A stretch of 64,000 nucleotides of DNA from Syntrophotalea carbinolica DSM 2380 (GTDB taxonomy: Bacteria; Desulfobacterota; Desulfuromonadia; Desulfuromonadales; Syntrophotaleaceae). How positions within the stretch are numbered: the stretch's first letter is position 1; each line of letters begins with the position of its first letter. The stretch lies in contig NC_007498.2 in the NCBI RefSeq assembly GCF_000012885.1, positions 620,001 through 684,000 on the forward strand, in the 5' to 3' direction. The position numbers and the translations under genes were made by a program. Of this stretch, positions 23,991-31,101 are shown in pieces. Below the pieces are notes generated by a model. It saw only the letters and a program-made list of their open reading frames with translations. It made no database searches and was not told where the DNA came from.

Positions 23991-24088
23991 CGCACGCGTT
24001 TCCAGGCGGCGAGAGCTCGACAGAGCCTCGCACAAAAGAGCCTCGATAAGTGTTTGGTGCAGAGTTCGTCTGCAACCAGGTGGAAACC
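23991..24088 (+). ncRNA. Candidate guide (seek/bridge) RNA of IS1111-like copy 1
   Basis: A 98-base noncoding block downstream of the transposase, beginning CGCACGCGTTTCCAGGCGGC and ending CTGCAACCAGGTGGAAACC, differs from its counterpart in copy 2 at a single base, whereas the noncoding sequence on both sides has many substitutions and indels. CGTTTCCA...TGGAAACC can pair end to end, and GCCTCG repeats occur inside. IS1111-group elements are known to encode their targeting RNA in the noncoding end downstream of the transposase, so this is the natural candidate. Exact ends and strand are inferred. Confidence 0.5.
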
Positions 24089-24201
24089 CAAGTCGGAATC
24101 GGCAGGTTTCAAGGATCAGTCGCTTTTCAAAGATCAAAAAGATTCAATCTTTTTCGTTCGCGGGATTAGTTTGTCCTTGACGAACGGGGGCCTGATAAGT
24201 G

Positions 24202-24483
24202 TTATGTGGCGTCTTGCCAATCGTCCCAAAAATCCCAGTTGCCCCTTTGGGATGGATTTTTATCTTCTTCAGTTTGGCATATGTCAGCAATATCACCGAT
24301 GGAGAACGGCAAGTAAGGGTGTCCCCTCATTGCAACCAAATACATTGAATTCGAGACTAAAGCTTCTTTAAACAATTTGCCATTTTTCAATAAGATCGTT
24401 ACCTGCGCACCACCGTTAGCAAATTCCGAAAACTCGGAACATTTAGTAACTAATTCTGGTGGAAGTTGATATTTGAACTTCAT
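24202..24483 (-). CDS. Cassette-encoded hypothetical protein
   Basis: 93 residues: MKFKYQLPPELVTKCSEFSE, FANGGAQVTILLKNGKLFKE, ALVSNSMYLVAMRGHPYLPF, SIGDIADICQTEEDKNPSQR, ending GNWDFWDDWQDAT. Soluble alpha/beta-looking protein with an acidic, Trp-rich tail; no family recognised. The stop TAA is formed by the attC core GTTA, immediately at the IS1111-like right end, so the insertion lies just past the gene and does not damage it. The start is 12 bases from the upstream cassette boundary. Confidence 0.65.
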   Translation of the reverse strand: MKFKYQLPPELVTKCSEFSEFANGGAQVTILLKNGKLFKEALVSNSMYLVAMRGHPYLPFSIGDIADICQTEEDKNPSQRGNWDFWDDWQDAT

Positions 24484-24494
24484 TGATTTCTGTC

Positions 24495-24567
24495 ACATAA
24501 CGTCTGGGCTCAGCGCGTTTGCGGAACGCGCAGCGTTTTGCAAATCCGCTGGAGCCCCTGGTTGTGC
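24495..24567 (-). other. attC site (family D, 73 bp)
   Basis: Cores ACATAAC (24495-24501) and GTTGTGC (24561-24567); arms CTGGGCTCAGCGCGTTTGC and CAAATCCGCTGGAGCCC with a perfect GCGTTTGCGGAACGC inner part. Nearly identical to the attC sites at 25272 and 34331. Confidence 0.9.
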
Positions 24568-24599
24568 TTGTATTTGTTTTTTTGTTAAATTCACAATTA

Positions 24600-25223
24600 T
24601 TATTTGATTAATAACGAGACATTTTGTGGCATTATGCCTTCTTTTTTTAGAGAGAAAATTTCTAAGAAAAGAAAAGATGGTCCAAGAAGATTGCTAGGAA
24701 TGACAAAGAAATAAGGGACAATAAAGGCACCAATATATGCGGAACCAAAGACAACAGCTTTAGCAAATTCAGAGGTGTCAACAAAGGGATAAAAAAATCT
24801 CGGTACGATTGTTGCCAAAATTCCCACTACCCATAACGATATAGACACCATCAGAACTGCGATCACTGATTTATTAAGCGACAAAGGAGGTTGGACATTT
24901 TTTGCTCGGAAGCAAATAATTATTCTCCGAAAAAGAAGTGCAATTTGTATATAAATTAGAGGCTTTAAAAATGAAAAAAATATACTTCGAGCCCCAGATG
25001 GAACCAGCTTATTGATGAGTAAAAGAAAATATGGTGGAATCGTTATTGCTGGGATCGATAAGGGGGTATAAATACTGTTATAATAAAACCATTTCAACTT
25101 CTCTTGTTGTGCTGGGTGCGGGACAGCGCTGGCCATTAGTTCACTGAAATAAATGCCTGTAAAAGAAAAAAAGATGCCCAGAACAATACAAATTATAACT
25201 ATAAAATAAAGTTTATTTCTCAT
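24600..25223 (-). CDS. Cassette-encoded multi-pass membrane protein
   Basis: 207 residues from ATG 25223 (a start ten codons earlier, 25253, is also open). About five hydrophobic helices: KLYFIVIICIVLGIFFSFTG, PLSIPAITIPPYFLLLINKL, SFLKPLIYIQIALLFRRIII, KSVIAVLMVSISLWVVGILA, and AVVFGSAYIGAFIVPYFFVI. No recognised transporter or enzyme motif. The gene is extremely AT-rich compared with the 55-60% GC-looking core genes, implying a foreign source. It fills its cassette almost completely: the stop is 33 bases from one attC core and the start about 50 bases from the other. Confidence 0.65.
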   Translation of the reverse strand: MRNKLYFIVIICIVLGIFFSFTGIYFSELMASAVPHPAQQEKLKWFYYNSIYTPLSIPAITIPPYFLLLINKLVPSGARSIFFSFLKPLIYIQIALLFRRIIICFRAKNVQPPLSLNKSVIAVLMVSISLWVVGILATIVPRFFYPFVDTSEFAKAVVFGSAYIGAFIVPYFFVIPSNLLGPSFLFLEIFSLKKEGIMPQNVSLLIK

Positions 25224-25271
25224 TATTAGTCCTTGTTGAGTGATAAGAGGCAACTACGGAATAATCTTGGA

Positions 25272-25344
25272 GCACAACGACTGGGCTCAGCGCGTTTGCG
25301 GAACGCGTAGCGTGTAGCAAATCCGCTGGAGCCCTTGGTTAGGC
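25272..25344 (-). other. attC site (family D, 73 bp)
   Basis: Cores GCACAAC (25272-25278) and GTTAGGC (25338-25344), the latter a perfect GTTRRRY consensus. Arms are the same as at 24495-24567, with three or four substitutions (GCGTAGCGTGTAGC instead of GCGCAGCGTTTTGC). Confidence 0.9.
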
Positions 25345-25352
25345 CAATTTGG

Positions 25353-25868
25353 TTATTTTTTCTGACTGAGCCAATGGTCAATTTCTTTAAGTATCCTAGG
25401 TCGGTTTTTCTTTATTGTTGCAAATTTTGGAATTCTCCCAACAATTCTCGCAATCTTCCAATCATTTCCGATTAAATTCCGTAATTCCAAATTGTCGCCG
25501 GCAATGCGGGCGCGCATAACGGGAAGCAATTCATAGTTCCAAACCCAAAACAGCCCGCCAGGTATTTCGAGTTTAAGTAATGCATCATCAGGCCAATTGA
25601 TCGACCTTGAAACTCTCCCGCATTTTTGACAGGCGCCTTTACCCTCAAAATTGCCGCATACTTTTCCTTTGAGAACTTCATAGCCACCTGTTTCAGGGTC
25701 GAATTGTTCTGTTGGTGTGGGCGTTGCTTTGAATACATAAGGGCTGCCACATTTTTCGCAAATCGCATCTATCTTTTCTGGCCGTTCGTAAGTCCGATAC
25801 CTGAACTCTACGGGGTTGCGAAACCTACGAATACCCCTAAAACGTGGCAATGTCTCATCTGGTGTCAT
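25353..25868 (-). CDS. Cassette-encoded protein with two Cys pairs (zinc-ribbon-like)
   Basis: 171 residues. Begins MTPDETLPRFRGIRRFRNPV, then IDAICEKCGSPYVFKATPTP, and about 40 residues later GKVCGNFEGKGACQKCGRVS. The CxxC...CxxC pairs could hold one zinc ion across a long loop. The C-terminal half (LLKLEIPGGLFWVWNYELLP, then RNRPRILKEIDHW) contains aromatic-rich strands and a basic helix. No family recognised; a nucleic-acid or protein-binding role is only a guess from the Cys pairs and basic ends. The start codon is six bases from the attC core GCCTAAC, immediately beside IS1182-like copy 2, so any promoter further up is now 1.8 kb away. Confidence 0.65.
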   Translation of the reverse strand: MTPDETLPRFRGIRRFRNPVEFRYRTYERPEKIDAICEKCGSPYVFKATPTPTEQFDPETGGYEVLKGKVCGNFEGKGACQKCGRVSRSINWPDDALLKLEIPGGLFWVWNYELLPVMRARIAGDNLELRNLIGNDWKIARIVGRIPKFATIKKNRPRILKEIDHWLSQKK

Positions 25869-25881
25869 ATTTAGCCTAACG

Positions 25882-27681
25882 AGCCTGTAGAAAAACCTTT
25901 TTGACTGAACCTGCTTTCCGTCAATCGATTCTTCTCGGTCCCGATTCCTATTTTAAGTTCTCTTCGGTTTCCTTCGCCTTATTCTCTCTAAAACGACTCC
26001 ACAAACCGTACAAAGAAGAAGCTTTTACTCCATCTAGACCCGGATTTCCCGCTTTTACCCTACAAAGTCCATCCATACCGATGAATCTTGCCGATATTGT
26101 GGAGCATCGTCATCAATTTCCATTGCCCATCGACTTTGGTGCGACCACGCAGGGAAAACCGTCGCAGCCCAAGCGTTTCGCGCAGATTGCCAAAGACAGG
26201 TTCGACGATACCCAGGCGTTGCCCGTAAATGTGGCGACCGAACACGGAATCGATCTTCTGTTTCATCCGCTCGATAATCCCGACCTTGGGACTCGATAGC
26301 GTCTCCAGCAGCACGTTGACCTGGCGGGCTCCTTTTTGGCGGATGTCTCGCAAGCATTGGCTCCGCTTTGCACAGCGATCACAATCAGCCTGATAGCCCA
26401 TGAATTGCATGAATAAACGCTCGCCGATCTTGGCTTTGGCGCACTTGAGCCACAGAGGGTTACCGGCCGGACAGACGCAGGTCTTGTTGGCAATATCGAC
26501 CTGAAAGTCGCTGACGCTGAAGCGTTTCTTGGAGTGGATCTTGGATGCTCTGGTGTCTTCGGGCTTGTGACGTGACGCGGTCTTGAAACGGGGATCGCGG
26601 GAGCGAAAACCAGGATCGGCGATATAGCCGTCTATGCCTTCTTCTTCCAGATGCTCCAGAGTCTGTCCGCTATGAAAACCACTATCGGCCAGGATTTTGG
26701 CTTCGCTAAGAATCTCGTCACCACAGTTATGATAGTTACCGTTGAAGGCCTTGCGGATGCCCTCAAGCATCGGTTCGAGCAACCCATGCTCCTGTCCCGT
26801 ACCGAAGGCTTCGGCATGCACCACCACCTGATGCTCGGCATCGACCGCGGCGACGCCAGTGTAGCCCTGAAGCACGCCGTGGCTGGTCTTCATCTTGGCG
26901 CTGTCGTTATCGGTGATGTTGCTTTTCACTTCCTTGCCGCGACGACCCTGGCGTTTTTTGTTTTCGGTCAGGAACTTCTTGATCTTACGACTGGCCTTGG
27001 TCAGAGTCTCTTTCTGCTTTTCCTCCCGCTGTCGCATGGTCGGATCGGGCGGCCCCTGTTTATCTTCTTCGCGGTGCTTGTTGAGCAGAAAGCGTACGGC
27101 CCGGTCGATCTTCTTGGCTTTCTTTTTCAAATCGTCGTGGGTACCGCTCCACTCCTTGGAGGCGTTCGATGGCATCTTGCAACCGTCGACGGCGAACATC
27201 TCATGACCAATCAGCCCCAGGGCATCGCAGACCATCAGCACCTGATGAAACAGGTCGGCAATCTGTTCGGCAGATCCGGAGATGAAGTCGGCAATGGTGG
27301 TGAAATGCGGACGGCTGTCGGCGGACAGGGCCATAAAGATCACATTTTCACGGCACAGCGCTTCGATTTTGCGACTGCTGGTAACCCCGCGCGAATAGGC
27401 CAGCAGCACGATCTTCAGCAGAATGGCCGGATCGTAGGCGGGACGGCCGGCTTCGTCGTTGTTGAATTTACTGTTGAAAATACTCAGGTCGAGTTCGTTG
27501 TCGACCAGGTAGTGCAGGGAATACTCGAAGGTGCCGGGCAGGATCTGCTGTTCGAAATCCACCGGCAACATAACGGTTTGCTTGTAGTCGTAGGGTTTGA
27601 AACGAGGCATGAGAAAAACCCCTTTAGTATTTCATGAATTTTTTCGCATTCTAACACGTTTTTGGGTTTTCCTACAGCCTC
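25882..27681 (-). mobile_element. IS1182-like insertion sequence, copy 2, inserted at an attC core
   Basis: 1800 bases, same ends as copy 1 and the same AACG on both sides (25878-25881, 27682-27685). Without it, GCCTAACG would continue into GTAGTGATAACCGGC, a normal attC. Two independent insertions at the same 4-mer of two different attC families argue for target preference at the recombination core. Confidence 0.9.
26060..27610 (-). CDS. IS1182-family transposase, copy 2
   Basis: 516 residues, intact and nearly identical to copy 1. Differences are few and local: FHSGQTLEHLEEEG for FHGGQTLEHLEAEG, KPEDTRASKIHSKKRF for KPQDSGASKSHPKKRF, VDIANKT for VDLANKT, and KVGIIERM for KIGIIERM. Both copies keep the DDE motifs, so both may be active. 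ORF and element coordinates are offset identically in the two copies. Confidence 0.9.
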   Translation of the reverse strand: MPRFKPYDYKQTVMLPVDFEQQILPGTFEYSLHYLVDNELDLSIFNSKFNNDEAGRPAYDPAILLKIVLLAYSRGVTSSRKIEALCRENVIFMALSADSRPHFTTIADFISGSAEQIADLFHQVLMVCDALGLIGHEMFAVDGCKMPSNASKEWSGTHDDLKKKAKKIDRAVRFLLNKHREEDKQGPPDPTMRQREEKQKETLTKASRKIKKFLTENKKRQGRRGKEVKSNITDNDSAKMKTSHGVLQGYTGVAAVDAEHQVVVHAEAFGTGQEHGLLEPMLEGIRKAFNGNYHNCGDEILSEAKILADSGFHSGQTLEHLEEEGIDGYIADPGFRSRDPRFKTASRHKPEDTRASKIHSKKRFSVSDFQVDIANKTCVCPAGNPLWLKCAKAKIGERLFMQFMGYQADCDRCAKRSQCLRDIRQKGARQVNVLLETLSSPKVGIIERMKQKIDSVFGRHIYGQRLGIVEPVFGNLRETLGLRRFSLRGRTKVDGQWKLMTMLHNIGKIHRYGWTL

Positions 27682-27782
27682 AACGGTAGTGATAACCGGC
27701 TGCGACGTGCCGATCCAATTTAGTAGAGACCTTTTCGAGAATCGCCCCTGGGTCACCAGTCCGGTTAATCAATTGGTTAGAA
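27682..27782 (-). other. attC site (family C), core split by IS1182-like copy 2
   Basis: Starts AACGGTAGTGATAACCGGC, ends at core GTTAGAA (27776-27782), with a distal arm GGTCACCAGTCCGGTTAATC. The R' heptamer GCCTAAC is on the far side of the IS at 25874-25880. Same family as the attC at 22459. Confidence 0.85.
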
Positions 27783-27791
27783 AACCTCTTC

Positions 27792-27989
27792 TTATCTCCA
27801 GATGAAAGTCCCATTAGTAGCAAAATACGTGTAGAGCAATGCGCCTATAATAAAAAAGAAAAGCAGCAAAATCAGCTTTTGATCTCTTGGGGAAATTTTT
27901 CTTTTTATGTCTTCTTTGAAGATTCTCCAGGTCACTGCCCAACTAAAAAATATGATCGTCGTTACAATGATTGACACAGAGTATTTCAT
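27792..27989 (-). CDS. Cassette-encoded two-helix membrane protein
   Basis: 65 residues: MKYSVSIIVTTIIFFSWAVT (helix 1), a very basic hinge WRIFKEDIKRKISPRDQKLI, and LLLFFFIIGALLYTYFATNG (helix 2). The positive-inside rule puts the loop in the cytoplasm with both ends out. No homologue recognised. Start ATG 27989 has AGAGAAA upstream; stop nine bases before the attC core. Small enough that it could also be a toxin-like or regulatory membrane peptide, but there is no direct evidence. Confidence 0.6.
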   Translation of the reverse strand: MKYSVSIIVTTIIFFSWAVTWRIFKEDIKRKISPRDQKLILLLFFFIIGALLYTYFATNGTFIWR

Positions 27990-28002
27990 TTTTCTCTTTA
28001 GT

Positions 28003-28064
28003 TTCTAACGTCGCTCTTCAGCGGGCGCGGCCTTTTGCGATCCGCTGCAAGAGCCTGGTTAGGT
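28003..28064 (-). other. attC site (62 bp, short type)
   Basis: Cores TTCTAAC (28003-28009) and GTTAGGT (28058-28064); arms GCTCTTCAGCGG and CCGCTGCAAGAGC pair almost perfectly around a GCGCGGCCTTTTGCGAT loop. Confidence 0.9.
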
Positions 28065-29024
28065 TTTATTATCATCTCTTGCGACCATTAGCCCTTTTGG
28101 TTTTGACATCTCGCAAAACTCTTCTGCCGAATACTTCATAATCAAAGCAACTATGCCACTCGCTAGCATTGGCAGCCCCATTCGAAAATCACCCATCGTC
28201 GTGACGATTGCTGCCGAAAAATATCCCTCATTAAAGATCTTCGGCACTCGCTTTGACCAGAGTTTGTATATTGAGCTTTCTGGATCACAGAAAGTCTTCC
28301 ACGCTATCCTTCGAAGCAAAGCAAAAGTAATCTTTCCGATTTTCTGAGGGGCTTCCGCCTTCTCCGGGGAAGGGAGCAGCTTCCTGTCGGGCGGTGGCAA
28401 CTGATTGATTGAGTAATTGCGAACGTCTTTAAGGAGTTCAATCCCGGCCACCGGAACGCTATTGCCGATTAGCTTAAAAATCTCTGCGTCGCTATTTCGC
28501 TGCAATAGAAAGACAGCCTTCGCTTGAATCTCCTCAGGATCCAATACGCCTTCGTCCCTACCGATCAACTCAGTTAGGATGCATTCTTCTTCGATTCGTT
28601 CTACCAACCGCTTCTGAAACTGGTGCCGAGTCCTATCCGACTGGATATTGTTTATGTTTGAAATGACTTCTCTGATTAGCCGTTTCGCCTCGCCGGTCTT
28701 CTTCTCTCTCAGGTAACAAACAGCGAGAAGGCTAGACGCCTCCAAATATAGCCTAGTTGTTTTTCCAGCAAGTTTGCGTACCCCGACAAATCCATTTTGA
28801 GCGTAGGTAATTCTATTCGCATCCAAACACGCTTCAAATGCCCACAATTTTGCGCGCAGAAGCCGGTGGTGACGCCTGTCATTAGAAAACAGACCCTGGA
28901 TTCTCGTGGCAATCTCTATTGCGCGCTCAGGCGATGCAGAACGAACCGCTGCTCGCAGTTCGCGTTCGAGCGGCCTTAACGCACTTAGCTGTTGCTCAGT
29001 CAGTTTTGTAGAGGTCACGTTCAA
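28059..29024 (-). CDS. Cassette-encoded hypothetical protein, 321 residues
   Basis: The largest cassette product. The N-terminal two-thirds is all-helical with a repeated A-x-x-L-A-V-C-Y/R-A-K-L-W-A-F-E-A style (PERAIEIATRIQGLFSNDRR, LYLEASSLLAVCYLREKKTG, EAKRLIREVISNINN) that resembles a TPR-like solenoid. The C-terminal part has a hydrophobic stretch MGLPMLASGIVALIMKYSAE that could insert into the membrane. No family recognised. The start ATG 29024 directly adjoins the attC core (ACCTAAC, 29026-29032) and the stop overlaps the next attC, so coding sequence fills the whole cassette. Ribosome access must come from within the attC. Confidence 0.7.
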   Translation of the reverse strand: MNVTSTKLTEQQLSALRPLERELRAAVRSASPERAIEIATRIQGLFSNDRRHHRLLRAKLWAFEACLDANRITYAQNGFVGVRKLAGKTTRLYLEASSLLAVCYLREKKTGEAKRLIREVISNINNIQSDRTRHQFQKRLVERIEEECILTELIGRDEGVLDPEEIQAKAVFLLQRNSDAEIFKLIGNSVPVAGIELLKDVRNYSINQLPPPDRKLLPSPEKAEAPQKIGKITFALLRRIAWKTFCDPESSIYKLWSKRVPKIFNEGYFSAAIVTTMGDFRMGLPMLASGIVALIMKYSAEEFCEMSKPKGLMVARDDNKT

Positions 29025-29025
29025 A

Positions 29026-29129
29026 ACCTAACGTTAAGGTCACCGGCGGCGACGGGATGGCCGACCTCGTAGAAACCTAAACGGGAATCGCCCCTGTCTC
29101 ACCCGTCCGAGTGCAGCGACTGGTTATCT
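29026..29129 (-). other. attC site (family A, 104 bp)
   Basis: Cores ACCTAAC (29026-29032) and GTTATCT (29123-29129); arms AAGGTCACCGGCGGCGACGG and GTCTCACCCGTCCGAGTGC. Close to attC sites 20392 and 34663. Confidence 0.9.
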
Positions 29130-29438
29130 CTACTCCGAATCGTTCAAATGGTGATATTGAACTCGCGCCTTCTCTGACTGGAATACAGTCCATTGAGCAA
29201 TGAAGTCCGGATCTTCGTAAGTTGTCCCGTCATCAAGCTCATAAAGCCCTGGCTCAGCCTCCTCGTAAAAGTCCTCATCATAAGGCAAAGACTGCTCTGC
29301 CCCACAGGGCCGAGAGACCAAGACGGTGTTGTCATTGAAGCACAAGACCTTGCCAAAAAATGTATCAAATGACTGTTGCCCTTCATCATTAATCTTTCTA
29401 AGAGAAACCAAAATTGTCTTGCCGTCTAAGTCAAGCAT
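29130..29438 (-). CDS. Cassette-encoded acidic hypothetical protein
   Basis: 102 residues: MLDLDGKTILVSLRKINDEG, QQSFDTFFGKVLCFNDNTVL, VSRPCGAEQSLPYDEDFYEE, AEPGLYELDDGTTYEDPDFI, AQWTVFQSEKARVQYHHLND. A strongly acidic, beta-rich small protein; the first 50 residues look like a small barrel (G-K-V-L-x-F-x-D-N-T-V-L-V-S). No family recognised; acidic small proteins of this style are often immunity proteins, but no partner is present. An IS3-family element is inserted 21 bases upstream of its ATG, separating it from its cassette boundary. The stop directly meets the attC. Confidence 0.65.
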   Translation of the reverse strand: MLDLDGKTILVSLRKINDEGQQSFDTFFGKVLCFNDNTVLVSRPCGAEQSLPYDEDFYEEAEPGLYELDDGTTYEDPDFIAQWTVFQSEKARVQYHHLNDSE

Positions 29439-29486
29439 AGATGTCCTGCCATTAGCTCTTGTTTTGCCTCAGTCGGAATTGGAATA

Positions 29487-30497
29487 TCAGCCCTGTTGAG
29501 TTAGTGGGTTAAAAGTCTCCCTTTCCGGGACCCTATGGTGTTGGGCAGGCCGGATTTTTTCCTGCCGCCTTTTTTGTTTTCTTGCCTCTCGCGCTGCTTC
29601 GAGTTTGCTGTCACGTTCTTTGAATATCTGTTCTTCGCGGCCTTCCAGTTTAACTTTGGGGGCCACGTAGCCCAGCGCGCTGTGCAGTCGCTCGTCATTG
29701 TAGTAGCGAATATAGTCTGCCACTTGTGCTCTGGCCTCTTCAAGCGACAGTGGGACTTTTGGGCGGATACATTCCTGCTTGATGGTGCCGTGGAAACGCT
29801 CCAGTTTGCCATTGCTTTGCGGATAGTAAGGCGATGTCCGTACGTGGGTCATGCCTGCCACCCGGATAAACTCTTTGAAGTCCTTGGCGATAAACTGAGG
29901 GCCGTTGTCGGAAATGATCCTCGGGGTGGCGGCGGGATGCTTTTCCCGGGCTCGTTGGAGGATGATTTCCACATTTGCTTCGGTCATCGCCTCGCGTAGC
30001 TCCCAGTGGACGATGTAGCGGCTACAACCGTCCAGTAGGCAGCATAGATAGTAAAAGGTGCCGCAAATATTGATGTACGAAACATCAATATGCCAGTGTT
30101 CGTGCGGCTTGAGCGGCTGAACGAAGCCGGTTCCTTTTTTCGACTGTTTGCCGTTCCAGCGCCTGAGCAGTCCTGCAGCATTCAGAACACGATAGACGCT
30201 GCTGGGGCTGACGGCAACAACATCCTGATCGAGCATCATGAACGTCAAGCGGCGGTAGCCCTCCTGGGGCTTCTGCTGATAGAACTTGATGATCGCCTGC
30301 TTCTCCTTTTCTTCCAGCCAGAAATCGCGGGGGATCAAGGCGTTGTGCTCGTTGGCTTTGCCGTAGCGCTGCTGCCAGTTGTAAAACTTACTGACAGCCA
30401 GGCCCAGCCAGTCGATTATGTGCGTCACTGCGATGCCGGTGCGTTTTGCCCAGTGTTTGACAAAATCGATAACGGCATCGCGAATATCATGGGGCAC
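29487..30497 (-). CDS. IS3-family transposase OrfB (type 1)
   Basis: 336 residues with an rve-type DDE core: HWHIDVSYINICGTFYYLCC (first Asp), RIISDNGPQFIAKDFKEFIR (second Asp), SPYYPQSNGKLERFHGTIKQ (Glu), and the C-terminal YIRYYNDERLHSALGYVAPK. The N-terminal PHDIRDAVIDFVKHWAKRTG is continuous with a frame entered by -1 slippage from OrfA: on the minus strand an A7G run (AAAAAAAG) sits ten codons before the OrfA stop, and the shifted frame reads through into VPHDI. It probably acts as the OrfAB fusion rather than from its own start. Confidence 0.9.
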   Translation of the reverse strand: MPHDIRDAVIDFVKHWAKRTGIAVTHIIDWLGLAVSKFYNWQQRYGKANEHNALIPRDFWLEEKEKQAIIKFYQQKPQEGYRRLTFMMLDQDVVAVSPSSVYRVLNAAGLLRRWNGKQSKKGTGFVQPLKPHEHWHIDVSYINICGTFYYLCCLLDGCSRYIVHWELREAMTEANVEIILQRAREKHPAATPRIISDNGPQFIAKDFKEFIRVAGMTHVRTSPYYPQSNGKLERFHGTIKQECIRPKVPLSLEEARAQVADYIRYYNDERLHSALGYVAPKVKLEGREEQIFKERDSKLEAAREARKQKRRQEKIRPAQHHRVPERETFNPLTQQG

Positions 30498-30508
30498 CCA
30501 GGACGCTT

Positions 30509-30817
30509 TTAGAGTTCCCCAAGATCTTTTTTTAACTGAACGTGCTCCTCCATCAACTCAGAGAGGACTTCGTTTTTGGTCTGCAATTTGGCTTCGAGTT
30601 GAGCGATCCGTTTTTCATCAGATGTCTTTTTGCGAGAGTTGCTCTTTTCGAATGCGGCAGCGCCGTTCTCAAAAAATTCCTTCTGCCAACGGTAGAAAAC
30701 CGTGGGTTGAAGCTGATATTCGTCACACAGATCCGAGACCGGTATCTGATCGACAAGATGCCGCTTGAGAATAGCAACCTTCTCATTGCCGGTGTAATTT
30801 TTACGTTGTTTTCGCAT
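30509..30817 (-). CDS. IS3-family OrfA helix-turn-helix protein (type 1)
   Basis: 102 residues from the ATG at 30817 (an upstream start at 30838 adds seven codons). The helix-turn-helix HLVDQIPVSDLCDEYQLQPT, FYRWQKEFFENG and leucine-zipper-like RIAQLEAKLQTKNEVLSELM are standard for IS3 OrfA, which binds the terminal repeats. The run AAAAAAAG, ten codons before its stop, is the programmed -1 frameshift site that yields the OrfAB transposase. Confidence 0.88.
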   Translation of the reverse strand: MRKQRKNYTGNEKVAILKRHLVDQIPVSDLCDEYQLQPTVFYRWQKEFFENGAAAFEKSNSRKKTSDEKRIAQLEAKLQTKNEVLSELMEEHVQLKKDLGEL

Positions 30818-30891
30818 GGTTAATTTCTCCGTTCGCATAGTCTAACTCAAACGGAGCGATTCTCCAATTCACGCTGAACCAAGACACTCTG

Positions 30892-31013
30892 AGATAACGT
30901 TTAGCTAAGGGGCCGCAAGGCTTATACCCTGAAACTGACTTAGCATTTATAAGTTTGATTTACTTCTGTGTTACGCACAAAGCCGTAGCCTCTTGCGGTC
31001 CCTCTTGAGCGCC
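30892..31013 (-). other. attC site (long type), interrupted by IS1111-like copy 2
   Basis: Core AGATAAC (30892-30898), then TTTAGCTAAGGGGCCGCAAG and, 85 bases later, TAGCCTCTTGCGGTCCCTCT. The arms pair as GGGGCCGCAAGGCT with AGCCTCTTGCGGTCCC. The opposite core GTTATAC (32660-32666) lies beyond the inserted element. At over 120 bp it is the longest attC of the array. Confidence 0.8.
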
Positions 31014-31101
31014 TTGATACTAAGTGCAGGCCCCCTTCAGATACCGGACCATCCGGTATCCTTTGAGCAGACACCAACCCTCAAAGAAAGGAGCCTGCAC
31101 C

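Larger units (their letters stand above)
22554..24205 (+). mobile_element. IS110/IS1111-family insertion sequence, copy 1, inside an attC site
   Basis: About 1652 bases shared with copy 2 (31014-32664). The shared block starts at TTGATAC and ends at GTGTTAT. Subterminal inverted repeats CAGGCCCCCTTC (left, 22567-22578) and CAGGCCCCCGTTC (complement of right) are characteristic of the IS1111 group, which makes no simple target duplications. The transposase occupies 22642-23691, leaving a 514-base noncoding tail. Insertion beside the attC core matches the behaviour of the IS1111-attC group. Also note the internal ATACCGGACCATCCGGTAT palindrome at 22580-22598. Confidence 0.9.
29460..30886 (-). 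mobile_element. IS3-family insertion sequence (type 1) with CTCT target duplication
   Basis: 1427 bases. Long imperfect inverted repeats: TGTTTTGCCTCAG then GAATTGGAATATC and TTGAGTTAG on the left, against TGTCTTGGTTCAG, GAATTGGAGAATC and TTGAGTTAG on the complement of the right. Flanked by CTCT (29456-29459 and 30887-30890), a clear 4-bp target duplication. It separates the acidic-protein gene from the attC junction at 30892. Confidence 0.9.
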
